A stretch of 64,000 nucleotides of DNA from Leifsonia sp. Leaf336 (lineage in GTDB: Bacteria > Actinomycetota > Actinomycetes > Actinomycetales > Microbacteriaceae): assembly GCF_001423695.1 (NCBI RefSeq), contig NZ_LMOZ01000001.1:124001-188000 (forward strand), read 5' to 3'. Below are positions 1-7,779 of the stretch, piece after piece (the first letter of the stretch is position 1; each line of letters opens with the position of its first letter). Position numbers and translations under genes: made by a program. The notes beneath the pieces are model-generated. The model was not told the origin of the DNA, made no database searches, and saw only the letters and a program-made list of their open reading frames with translations.

Positions 1-1
1 G

Positions 2-691
2 TTCATCGCGCTGATCACGGTCTCCATCGGCATCATGATGAGCGCCTTCGCCCGCCAGATCGACGCCCTCCGGAGGCTGCGGAACGCACAAGGAGAGATC
101 GCCCGGCTGGCAGTGGTGGAGGAGCGGGCGCGGTTCTCGCGCGACATGCACGACGTGCTCGGCCACTCGCTGACCGTGGTGACGGTCAAGTCGGAGCTGG
201 CCCGCCGGCTCATCCCGGTCGACCCGGGCCGGGCGGAGGACGAGCTCGCCGACATCGAGCGGCTCACCCGGTCGGCGCTGGCCGACCTCCGCGCGGCCGT
301 GGCCGGCTACCGCGAGATGAGCCTCTCCACAGAGCTCGCCGCGGCGCAGGCGGGGCTCGCGGCGGCCGACATCCAGGCGCACCTCCCGCGCAACGGCGAG
401 GAGGTCGCTCCCGACCTCCGCGAGCTGTTCGGCTGGGTGCTGCGGGAGGGCGTGACGAACGTCATCCGCCACTCCGGTTCGCGCAACTGCTGGGTCACCG
501 TCGAGCCCGAGGTGCTGCGGATCGAGGACGACGGCCGCGGGCCAGCGCCGTTCGGCTCCGACCGGCGCGACCTCGTGCGGGGGTCGGGCATCGCCGGGCT
601 GGCGGCGCGCGCGGGGGAGTCGGGCGCCGCCCTCACTGTGGAGGCCGGGCCGCGCGGCGGCACCCTGCTCACCGTCCGGAGGCTGCCATGA
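2..691 (+). CDS. Two-component sensor histidine kinase, DesK/NarX-like, C-terminal part
   Basis: The gene enters from outside the window; the first complete codon is at base 2 and only the end of a hydrophobic segment, the kinase core and the stop are present. The dimerisation and phosphoacceptor motif of the HisKA_3 family is clear (FSRDMHDVLGHSL; the His codon lies at about 149-151). The ATP-binding domain follows, with the N-box-like GVTNVIRHS and the G-box EDDGRG. The family senses a membrane or envelope signal and phosphorylates a NarL-type regulator. The next gene, overlapping by 4 nt, encodes that partner. The input domain is not visible, so the signal cannot be named. Confidence 0.93.
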   Translation, partial: FIALITVSIGIMMSAFARQIDALRRLRNAQGEIARLAVVEERARFSRDMHDVLGHSLTVVTVKSELARRLIPVDPGRAEDELADIERLTRSALADLRAAVAGYREMSLSTELAAAQAGLAAADIQAHLPRNGEEVAPDLRELFGWVLREGVTNVIRHSGSRNCWVTVEPEVLRIEDDGRGPAPFGSDRRDLVRGSGIAGLAARAGESGAALTVEAGPRGGTLLTVRRLP

Positions 692-1296
692 CCATCCGCC
701 TGCTGCTCGCCGACGACCAGGCGCTCGTCCGCGGGGCGCTCGCGGCCCTCCTCGACCTCGAGCCAGACCTGGAGGTCGTGGCCCAGGTGGGCCGCGGAGA
801 CGAAGTGCTCGACGCGGCCCGCTCCGCGGCGGCCGACGTCGCGCTGCTCGACGTCGAGATGCCGGGCCTCGACGGCATCCAGGTGGCGGCGCAGCTTCAG
901 GCCGCGCTGCCGTCGTGCCGCTCGCTGATCGTGACGACGTTCGGGAGGCCCGGCTACCTGCGCAGGGCGATGGAGGCCGGCGCCGCGGGATTCATCGTGA
1001 AGGACACCCCGTCGGGACAGCTCGCCGACGCGGTGCGTCGGATCGCCTCGGGCCTCCGCGTCGTCGATCCCGCGCTCGCGGCCGAGTCGCTGGCCTCCGG
1101 GGCCTCACCGCTGACGGCGCGCGAGGCCGAGGTGCTCGCGGTCGCCGGGCAGGGCGGCACGATCACCGACATCGCCCGTCGGCTGCATCTCAGCGACGGC
1201 ACCGTGCGCAACCACCTGTCGAACGCGATCGGCAAGACGGGCGCGCGCAATCGCTCCGAGGCCGTCGCGATCGCCACGCGTCAAGGGTGGCTGTAG
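688..1296 (+). CDS. NarL/LuxR-family response regulator
   Basis: This 202-residue protein has a receiver domain with acidic residues D9-D10, phosphoacceptor D55 (in ALLDVEMPG) and the switch Thr in the IVTTF strand. A GerE/LuxR helix-turn-helix follows at about residues 137-202 (LTAREAEVLA, then HLSDGTVRNHLSNAI). Its ATG overlaps the kinase stop in an ATGA junction, so the two are translationally coupled and almost certainly form one phosphorelay. DesK/DesR pairs control membrane lipid desaturation in Bacillus, but many actinobacterial relatives control other envelope functions, and no target gene is adjacent here. Confidence 0.95.
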   Translation: MTIRLLLADDQALVRGALAALLDLEPDLEVVAQVGRGDEVLDAARSAAADVALLDVEMPGLDGIQVAAQLQAALPSCRSLIVTTFGRPGYLRRAMEAGAAGFIVKDTPSGQLADAVRRIASGLRVVDPALAAESLASGASPLTAREAEVLAVAGQGGTITDIARRLHLSDGTVRNHLSNAIGKTGARNRSEAVAIATRQGWL

Positions 1297-1360
1297 CGCC
1301 ACGCGCCGCTGACGCGAGGCGACATTCGTGATGAATCGCGCCGTTCGCGGGAGGCGTCGG

Positions 1361-1594
1361 TCAGGCGCGCTTCGGCGTCTCGGTCTCGGTCTCTTCGTAG
1401 TCCTCGTCGGCGTCGTCGTACTCGTCGGCGCCCTCGGGCTCGTAGTCGGCCCACGCGTCGTACTGGTGCTCGTCGTCGTGGTGGGAATGCCCGGTCAGCT
1501 CGCGCTCGAGTGCGTCGTAGTTGACGTTCGGGCTGAACGACTTCAACTGGCGAGCGATCTTCGTGTGCTTTGCCTTTTGACGGCCGCGCCCCAT
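1361..1594 (-). CDS. DUF3073 family protein
   Basis: A 77-residue protein with the basic, strongly conserved start MGRGRQKAKHTKIARQLK followed by FSPNVNYDALERELTG, which is the DUF3073 signature. The second half is acidic and rich in Tyr/Asp/Glu. The family is small, restricted to actinobacteria and of unknown function. An AAAAGGGGG ribosome-binding site lies just upstream of the ATG. It is transcribed alone, facing the response regulator. The approximately 150 bp up to the divergent flavoprotein gene is relatively AT-rich around 1640-1680 and probably holds both promoters. Confidence 0.9.
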   Translation of the reverse strand: MGRGRQKAKHTKIARQLKSFSPNVNYDALERELTGHSHHDDEHQYDAWADYEPEGADEYDDADEDYEETETETPKRA

Positions 1595-1744
1595 GCGTGA
1601 CCCCCTTTTGATCCTGCCCGGGGAATGTCACCCGGGGATCCAACAGAAATAGTGAAAACTAGCGTCGAGTTTAGCATGGTGACCCCTAGAGACCCCGAGT
1701 AGTCGCACAGCGTCGGATGATGGAATGAGCGCGTGATCAGTGGC

Positions 1745-2806
1745 ATGACCGACACCCAGGTGGTGATCGTCGGCGCTGGGCAGGCCGGGCTCGCGGTCGC
1801 CTACTACCTGCGCCGGTTCGAGCTGACTCCCGGAGAGGATTTCGTGATCCTCGACCGTGGTCCCGGCACGGGAGGAGCGTGGCAGCATCGCTGGGACGCG
1901 CTGCGTCTCGGCAGCGCCCACCACGTGAACGACCTCCCAGGGATGTCGGAGTTGGGACTCAGCTTCGACACCGCCGATCGCACCCTGCCGGCCAAGGACA
2001 TCGTGGCCGGCTACTACCGCCGTTACGAGGAGCACTTCGGTCTCGCGGTGCAGCGCCCGGTGACGGTCTCGCGGGTTTTCGACCGCGGCGCCGACCTGGT
2101 CGTCGCGCACGATCGGGGCGAGACGCGCACCCGCATCGTCGTCAACGCGACCGGCACCTGGGGCGCTCCGTTCATCCCGTGGTACCCGGGCATGGGCGAC
2201 TTCGCCGGGCGGCACCTCCACACCTCGTCGTACTCGTCAGCGGAGGAGCTCGCCGGGCAGTCGGTAGTGGTGGTCGGCGGGGGCACCAGCGCGATCGGCT
2301 TCCTCCTCGAGCTGGAGGGCGTGGCCGGCGAACTGACCTGGGCGACGCGGAGGCCGGTGGACTTCCGCGACGAGTCCGAGCTCACGATCGAGGGCGGTGT
2401 CGCGGCCGTCGCCGCGCAAGACGCCGCCGCGCGTGCAGGGCAGGCCCTCCCGAGCATCGTCAGCGGCACCGGCGTGCCGCGCACGCGGCGCATCGCCGCG
2501 GGCATCGACCGCGGGCTCCTGGTGGAGCGCGGCATGTTCGCCCGCATCGAGCCCGACGGTGTCGTCTGGGACGACGGTTCGAAGACGCAGGCCGACACGA
2601 TCATCTGGGCGACGGGCTTCCGGCCGGAGCTGCGGCACCTCGCCCCGCTCAAGCTGCGCGAGAAGACGGGAGGCCTGACGGTCGCGTCCGGACTCGCCTG
2701 GCAGGACTCGCGGATCTTCCTGGCGGGCTACGGGCCGCAGGCGAGCACCATCGGCGCCAACCGCGCCGGCCGCGTGATCGCCCGCCAGATCATGGCCCAG
2801 ATCTGA
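1745..2806 (+). CDS. Flavin-containing monooxygenase (CzcO-like NAD(P)/FAD-binding)
   Basis: About 353 residues. The N-terminal FAD Rossmann motif VIVGAGQAGLAVAYYL begins within six residues of the ATG, which is why this ATG is preferred to the in-frame GTG four codons earlier. A second dinucleotide motif (VVVVGGGTSAIGF) sits near residue 175, and the FMO-type ATG motif (IIWATGF) near residue 287. This arrangement matches group B flavoprotein monooxygenases of the CzcO/YwrO type, which oxidise small ketones, amines or thiols with NADPH. The substrate cannot be predicted. The gene stands alone and converges on the debranching-enzyme operon across a long hairpin. Confidence 0.88.
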   Translation: MTDTQVVIVGAGQAGLAVAYYLRRFELTPGEDFVILDRGPGTGGAWQHRWDALRLGSAHHVNDLPGMSELGLSFDTADRTLPAKDIVAGYYRRYEEHFGLAVQRPVTVSRVFDRGADLVVAHDRGETRTRIVVNATGTWGAPFIPWYPGMGDFAGRHLHTSSYSSAEELAGQSVVVVGGGTSAIGFLLELEGVAGELTWATRRPVDFRDESELTIEGGVAAVAAQDAAARAGQALPSIVSGTGVPRTRRIAAGIDRGLLVERGMFARIEPDGVVWDDGSKTQADTIIWATGFRPELRHLAPLKLREKTGGLTVASGLAWQDSRIFLAGYGPQASTIGANRAGRVIARQIMAQI

Positions 2807-2816
2807 CGCCGGAACG

Positions 2817-2877
2817 CCCGAGGGGCACGTTGTCGTCACTTCGGAGGGTCTGAAGCGACAACTACGTGCCCCTCGGG
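2817..2877. terminator. Long hairpin between convergent genes
   Basis: Perfect 14-bp outer arms (CCCGAGGGGCACGT at 2817-2830, its complement at 2864-2877) continue inwards with about 9 of 12 further matched positions and close on a 9-nt loop. There is no T-tract on either side. It lies between the stops of two convergent genes, so a bidirectional termination or mRNA-end-protecting role is the simplest reading. It could also be a member of a dispersed repeat family. Confidence 0.6.
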
Positions 2878-2893
2878 GAATATGCCGGCGAGG

Positions 2894-4888
2894 TCAGACC
2901 TCGATGTCGCGGGGTGCGCCCGCGAAGCGGAGGCCGCTCACGCGGATGCTTCCCGCGCGCGGGCTCGGGCGCACGTCGAGCGTTCCGGCCTGGGCGTCGG
3001 CGCGGAGGCCGAGCCGGGCGGAGAGCACGGCGACGGCGGCCGCGGCCGACCACGCCTGCGGCCGGCATGCGGCGGGATACGGCACGGGCGATGCGGTCTC
3101 GGCGGCCGAGTCGCCGGAGTGCAGCTCGGGCATCCGGTAGCCGAAGCCCGCCGCGGCGGCCAGGAGGCCGTCGGCCAGCTCGTCCGCCTCGGCGACGTGA
3201 CCGTCGCGGGCCAGCCCGGTGATCGCGATCGCCGTGTCGTGCGCCCAGACCGAGCCGCCGTGGTAGCTGAGCGGCCAGAAGCCTCCCGCGTCGGTCGACA
3301 TCGTGCGCAGGCCGTAGCCGGACGACAGCTCCGGTGATGCCAGGCGCCGCGCGATCAGGGCCGACTGCTCGGGCGTGAGGATGCCGGTGCCGAGGAGGTG
3401 ACCGATGTTGCTGGTCACCGTGTCCACCTTGCGCTTGGCGGCGTCGAGCGCGACGGCCGGGTAGGCGCCGGCCGGGTCGTCGATCCAGAACGCCTCGGCG
3501 AAGCGCGCCTTCAGGCCGGCGGCCCACTCCCTCCACTCGTCGGCGCCGGGCAGGCCGAACGCCTCCAGCAGCTCTGCGCCTCCGATCGCGGCCTCGTAGG
3601 CGTACCCTTGCACCTCGCAGAGCGCGATCGGGCCGTCGGCGAGCGTGCCGTCCCTCCATTGGATGGAGTCTCCGGAGTCCTTCCAGCCCTGGTTGGCGAG
3701 GCCGTGCCCGGTGGTGTCGACGTACTCGAGGAACCCGTCGCCGTCGCTGTCGCCGTAGTCGCGCATCCAGGTCAGGGCGGCCTGCAGCGCCGGCAGCAGC
3801 TCGCGCACCTGGTCGTCGGGCAGGCCCCACTTCCAGGCGTCGTGGAGGAGACCGATCCACAGCGCCGTCGCGTCGACCGTGCCGTAGTAGAGAGGAGGCA
3901 GCACGACTCCCTCGCCAGGGATGGTCAGCGCGGCCGGCCGCAGTTCGTGCATGATCTTGCCGGGCTGCTCGGCGGTCTCGGCGACGTTCTCGGCGCCCTG
4001 GAAGTGCGCGAGTACGCGCAGCGTGGAGGCCGCGATGTCGGTTCCGAGCGGCAGGACCATGCGCGCCGCCCACAGCGAGTCCCGGCCGAAGAGGGTGAAG
4101 AACCACGGGGCGCCGGCTGCGAGGAACACGTCGTCGGGTCGCGCCGTCGTCGACATGCGCAGTGACTGGAGGTCGGCCAGCGCGCGGTCGAGCCACGACG
4201 CGAGCCGGGAGTCGCCGCTTGCCGCCCGGAACGCGGCCCAGTCGGCCGACGGCGCCGCGCCGGCGACGACCGCGGTCGGGTCGTCGACCTCGACCGTCCA
4301 CTCGAGCGCGACCTGATCGTGGGCAGGCACCTCGACGTCCCAGTCCATCCAGGCGTCCGCGTCGTCGAGTGCGATACGCGCGCCGACGGCCGTCAGCCGC
4401 GCGGTGACCTGACGCGACCGGAACTCGACGCCGTCCTGCGAGACGGAGGCCGAGACCGGGTGCTCCGCGCCGCTCAGCCCCGCTTTGATCGTCTGCATGG
4501 GCGTGAAGTCGCCGCGCAGCGAAACCGTGACGGTCGTCGCGATCGGGCTGCCGAGCGCGTTGCGGAGCTCGATGCGCTCGTGCAGCCTCCCCTCGCGCAC
4601 CGTGCGCGTGCGGTCGATGCGGACGCGCGGGTCGGCCGTCGCGTCGTCGATACGCCGGGCCAATGCGGTGAAGACCGCGGTCGCCGCGTCGGGTCCCGCC
4701 GTCGCGATGTGCTCGGGCCGGTCTCCTCCGATGGTCAGGAGGATGCGGTCGAGCACGCGCAGGTCGGAGTGGTAGAACCCGTGGATCCCGTTGCCGTCGA
4801 CCGTGCCGTCCGCGGCGGACCAGGCTTGGCTGGGGGCGGTGAGCAGAACGACGCTGTCGTGCAGCAGGGGTTGGAGCGGCTGGGTCAT
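2894..4888 (-). CDS. Glycogen-debranching-type amylo-alpha-1,6-glucosidase
   Basis: A 664-residue protein. The N-terminal third resembles the glycogen debranching N-terminal (GDE_N) domain (NGIHGFYHSDLRVLDR). The rest is an alpha/alpha-barrel glucosidase with the characteristic PWFFTLFGRDSLWAARM segment near residue 265, GWKDSGDS near residue 400 and GGSVWAHDTAIAI near residue 552. The family hydrolyses alpha-1,6 branch points or related alpha-glucosides and is cytosolic, with no signal peptide. It is the last gene of a five-gene operon and overlaps the peptidase E stop by 4 nt. With the upstream sugar importer it probably degrades an imported branched oligosaccharide. The exact bond specificity is inferred. 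Confidence 0.87.
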   Translation of the reverse strand: MTQPLQPLLHDSVVLLTAPSQAWSAADGTVDGNGIHGFYHSDLRVLDRILLTIGGDRPEHIATAGPDAATAVFTALARRIDDATADPRVRIDRTRTVREGRLHERIELRNALGSPIATTVTVSLRGDFTPMQTIKAGLSGAEHPVSASVSQDGVEFRSRQVTARLTAVGARIALDDADAWMDWDVEVPAHDQVALEWTVEVDDPTAVVAGAAPSADWAAFRAASGDSRLASWLDRALADLQSLRMSTTARPDDVFLAAGAPWFFTLFGRDSLWAARMVLPLGTDIAASTLRVLAHFQGAENVAETAEQPGKIMHELRPAALTIPGEGVVLPPLYYGTVDATALWIGLLHDAWKWGLPDDQVRELLPALQAALTWMRDYGDSDGDGFLEYVDTTGHGLANQGWKDSGDSIQWRDGTLADGPIALCEVQGYAYEAAIGGAELLEAFGLPGADEWREWAAGLKARFAEAFWIDDPAGAYPAVALDAAKRKVDTVTSNIGHLLGTGILTPEQSALIARRLASPELSSGYGLRTMSTDAGGFWPLSYHGGSVWAHDTAIAITGLARDGHVAEADELADGLLAAAAGFGYRMPELHSGDSAAETASPVPYPAACRPQAWSAAAAVAVLSARLGLRADAQAGTLDVRPSPRAGSIRVSGLRFAGAPRDIEV

Positions 4889-5712
4889 CGGGGCGTTCGC
4901 GCCTCCTCGATCGTGGCGGGGGTGGTGGTCGTGGTGGTGGTTGATGCGGTTGCGGTGGATGCGAGGGTCGGCAGGACGCGCGGGGTGATGCGGGTCTCGG
5001 TCACGGTGGAGGTGCCGGCGGCAGCGTCGCCGGAGCGCGAGACGCGCCAGACCGCCGCGCCCTCACGCTCCGAGACCACGTCGACGAGGGTCGTGCCCTG
5101 GTAGACGAGCCCGGTGCCCTCCTCGAGGGCGTAGCCCTCCGGCAGCTCCCCGGAGGCGACGGCCGCCTGGTGCGCGGGCCGGCGCCGCGGGTCGGAGTCG
5201 TAGTGCACCGCGAGCGAGCCGGGCACGAGTCCCAGCCCGTCGCGCAGTGCCGAGATCTCCGGTCCGCGGGAGGCCGTGGTGCCGCCTTCGTGCCAGCAGA
5301 GGCCTCCCGCCGAGCCGCCGGCCAGCACGACGCCGCGCCGCCAGGCCTCGGTCAGGATCCCGTCCAGCCCGTGCGCCCGCCACACGGCGAGCAGGTTCAG
5401 GAGGCTGCCGCCGCTGACCCACACGACATCCTGCGACAGCACGTGGTCGCGCAGGTCCGCGATGTTCGGGTGCGGGAAGAACCGCACGTGACTCGCGTCG
5501 ACACCGGCTGTACGGGCCGCCTCCAGCTCCGCGCCCTCCACGTGCCGCTGATCGCCGCCGGCGGTGTTGATGTGCGTCACGCGCGGCGCGCGGCCGACCA
5601 CGCGGGCCAGCTCGATCGCGTGATGGAGGAGGGGGCCGTAGAGCGAGTCGGTCCAGTCGCCGGCGACGAGCCCGCCGCAGGTGGCGAGGATCGTGGGTGC
5701 GATCGCCGTCAC
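4885..5712 (-). CDS. Peptidase E-like protein (peptidase family S51)
   Basis: 275 residues from a GTG that overlaps the preceding permease stop by 4 nt. The class I glutamine-amidotransferase-like fold of S51 peptidases is visible: the nucleophile elbow LAGGSAGGLCWHEGG with its Ser, the preceding VWVSGGSLLNLL strand, and the LAVHYDSDPRRRP segment likely holding the catalytic His. Known members hydrolyse Asp-X dipeptides or cleave cyanophycin-type bonds. Its place inside a sugar-uptake operon is unusual. The C-terminal approximately 30 residues are a Thr/Ala-rich low-complexity tail encoded by a GGT/GTG repeat (about 4916-4960) absent from typical family members. Confidence 0.85.
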   Translation of the reverse strand: MTAIAPTILATCGGLVAGDWTDSLYGPLLHHAIELARVVGRAPRVTHINTAGGDQRHVEGAELEAARTAGVDASHVRFFPHPNIADLRDHVLSQDVVWVSGGSLLNLLAVWRAHGLDGILTEAWRRGVVLAGGSAGGLCWHEGGTTASRGPEISALRDGLGLVPGSLAVHYDSDPRRRPAHQAAVASGELPEGYALEEGTGLVYQGTTLVDVVSEREGAAVWRVSRSGDAAAGTSTVTETRITPRVLPTLASTATASTTTTTTTPATIEEARTPR

Positions 5713-6635
5713 TCCTTCACCGCCCCCTCGCTGGAGTTCATGATCCGCCGCTGGAAGACGAAGAACAGCACCGCGACGGGGATGGTCATGATCGCCGCCG
5801 CCGCGAGCTTGAGCGGGTACTGGCTGCCCTGGCTGAGCTGGCCGCTCGCGAGACCGGCCACGCCCTTCGTGAGCGTCGTGAGGGCCGGGTCCTGCGTCGA
5901 GACGATGAAGTGGGCCAGCTCGTTCCACGAGCCCTGGAACGACAGGATGATGATCGTGATGAGCGCCGGCCGCGCCATCGGCAGCACGATCGACCAGAAC
6001 ACCCGGAAGGTGCCCGCGCCGTCGATGCGCGCCTGCTCCTCCACACTGGCCGGGATGGACTCGAAGAAGCCCTTCATGATGAACACGCCGGCCGCGTCGG
6101 TGAGCAGCGGGATGATCATGCCCGAGTACGAGTCGTACATGCCGAGCTGGTTGATCACCAGGAACTTGGGGATGAGCAGAACGACCATCGGCACCGACAT
6201 GACGGCCACCAGAGCGGCGAAGACGAAGCCGCGGCCGCGGAAGTGCAGCCGGGCCAGCGCGTAGCCCGCGAGCGAATCGAAGAAGACCCGGCCGAGGGTC
6301 ACGACCACCGTGACGATGGCGGAGTTCATGAACCAGATCGGGAAGTCCGAGTTGAGGAACAGCTTGGTGTACGCGGCCGTGGTCCACACCTGGGGGATGA
6401 GCGAGACCGGGTTCGCCGTCGCGTCCGCGTCGGTCTTGAAGGAGGTCGCGACCTGGATGAGGAACGGCATGATGTACACGACCGCGAGCACGACGAGGAT
6501 CGCGTACGTGATCGAGGTGCCGACGATGCTCCCGGTCGACCGCCGCCGGCGCCCCGCCGGCCGCGGGGAGGCCGGGTGCGATGACGACCGTCGCGGCGAT
6601 GCGGTCGACTCGGAGGTCACGGCTGTCGCGGTCAT
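5709..6635 (-). CDS. Carbohydrate ABC transporter permease (MalG/UgpE type)
   Basis: 308 residues, CUT1-family inner permease. After a basic, Ser-rich cytoplasmic start there is a first membrane helix (ITYAILVVLAVVYIMPFLI), further helices, and the EAA loop that contacts the ATPase (EEQARIDGAGTFRVFWSIVLP). The ATG overlaps the stop of the upstream permease (ATGA), and its own stop overlaps the peptidase E GTG. No ATPase gene is in the operon. In actinobacteria such importers usually share a remote MsiK-type ATPase, which I infer here. Confidence 0.93.
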   Translation of the reverse strand: MTATAVTSESTASPRRSSSHPASPRPAGRRRRSTGSIVGTSITYAILVVLAVVYIMPFLIQVATSFKTDADATANPVSLIPQVWTTAAYTKLFLNSDFPIWFMNSAIVTVVVTLGRVFFDSLAGYALARLHFRGRGFVFAALVAVMSVPMVVLLIPKFLVINQLGMYDSYSGMIIPLLTDAAGVFIMKGFFESIPASVEEQARIDGAGTFRVFWSIVLPMARPALITIIILSFQGSWNELAHFIVSTQDPALTTLTKGVAGLASGQLSQGSQYPLKLAAAAIMTIPVAVLFFVFQRRIMNSSEGAVKE

Positions 6636-7765
6636 CGGAGGCCTCCCTTGGCGGCCGAGCCCGACGAGTCGCCGGGGAGAGCGGAGGCGAGAGCGACGGC
6701 CTCGTAGGGCCGCATCCGCCGCTTGGACACCGCTCGCTCGCGCAGCACCCAGCGCTGGAAGATCGTGAACAGCACGATGATGACGAAGAGGATGAAGGCG
6801 ATCGCCGCGCCCTGGCCCCACTCCTGGTTGCCGAACGAGGTCTGATACGAGAGGTAGGCCGGGGTCAGCGTCGTCTTGCTCGGCGCTCCCTTGCTGCCGG
6901 TGTAGATCTGGTCGAACACCTGCCAGCAGCCGATGAGGCCCAGGGTGAGCACCGTGAAGAGCGTGGGGCGCAGCTGCGGGAGGGTGATCCGCCAGAACCG
7001 CTGCCAGCCGTTCGCGCCGTCCATCATCGCCGCCTCGGTGACGTCGCCCCCGAGGTTCTGGAGGGCCGCGATGAAGAGCAGCATGAACGTACCGCTCGTG
7101 GTGAACACCGCCATGACGATGTACGCGGTCATCGCGACGGACGGGCCGCCCAGCCAGTCCCACCAGGAGACGCCGAGCAGCGTGTTCTGCGTGAGCGCCG
7201 CCGGCCCGGTGGTGATGCCGAAGAGGCCGAGGAAGTTGTGGATGATCCCGTTCGGGTCGTTGAACCAGTTGGGGCCGTTGATGCCGAACCAGGCGAGCAC
7301 CTGGTTGACAGCCCCGGAGGTGCTGAACAGGAACAGCCAGAGCACGGTGATCGCGACGGAGCTGGTCACCGAGGGGAAGTAGAAGGCGGTGCGGAAGAAG
7401 CCGCGGCCGCGGAGGATGGCGCGGTTGACCATCACCGCGAGGAAGAGCGAGACGGCGGTCTGGATGGGGACGACCAGCACGACGTACCAGGCGTTGTTCT
7501 TCAGCGACATCCCGAAGTCCTGCTCGGCGAGCCCGCCGCCGGCGAGCAGGGTCGAGTAGTTCTTGAGCCCGACGAAGTTCACGTCGGACGAGAAGGGGCT
7601 GCCCCGTCCGCCCCAGTCGGAGAAGCTGACCCACAGCGCCATCAGCACCGGGATGACCAGGAAGACGCCGAGGAGCAGGATGACCGGGGCGGTGAACAAC
7701 CACCCCGAGGCGGCCTCGCCGCGCCGGATTACGGAACGGCGAGACCGACTCGTGGCTTGCGACAT
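6632..7765 (-). CDS. Carbohydrate ABC transporter permease (MalF/UgpA type)
   Basis: 377 residues starting at the ATG of MSQATSRSRRSVI, just 14 nt after the solute-binding protein stop. The first hydrophobic helix (LFTAPVILLLGVFLVIPVLMALWVSF) is followed by an unusually long periplasmic stretch of about 120 residues containing FGINGPNWFND, which suggests a large extracytoplasmic loop. The EAA motif (DVTEAAMMDGANGWQRFWRITLP) confirms the COG1175 permease family. It pairs with the next gene to form the membrane channel of a CUT1 sugar importer. Confidence 0.93.
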   Translation of the reverse strand: MSQATSRSRRSVIRRGEAASGWLFTAPVILLLGVFLVIPVLMALWVSFSDWGGRGSPFSSDVNFVGLKNYSTLLAGGGLAEQDFGMSLKNNAWYVVLVVPIQTAVSLFLAVMVNRAILRGRGFFRTAFYFPSVTSSVAITVLWLFLFSTSGAVNQVLAWFGINGPNWFNDPNGIIHNFLGLFGITTGPAALTQNTLLGVSWWDWLGGPSVAMTAYIVMAVFTTSGTFMLLFIAALQNLGGDVTEAAMMDGANGWQRFWRITLPQLRPTLFTVLTLGLIGCWQVFDQIYTGSKGAPSKTTLTPAYLSYQTSFGNQEWGQGAAIAFILFVIIVLFTIFQRWVLRERAVSKRRMRPYEAVALASALPGDSSGSAAKGGLR

Positions 7766-7779
7766 GGTGGCTGCGGTCC

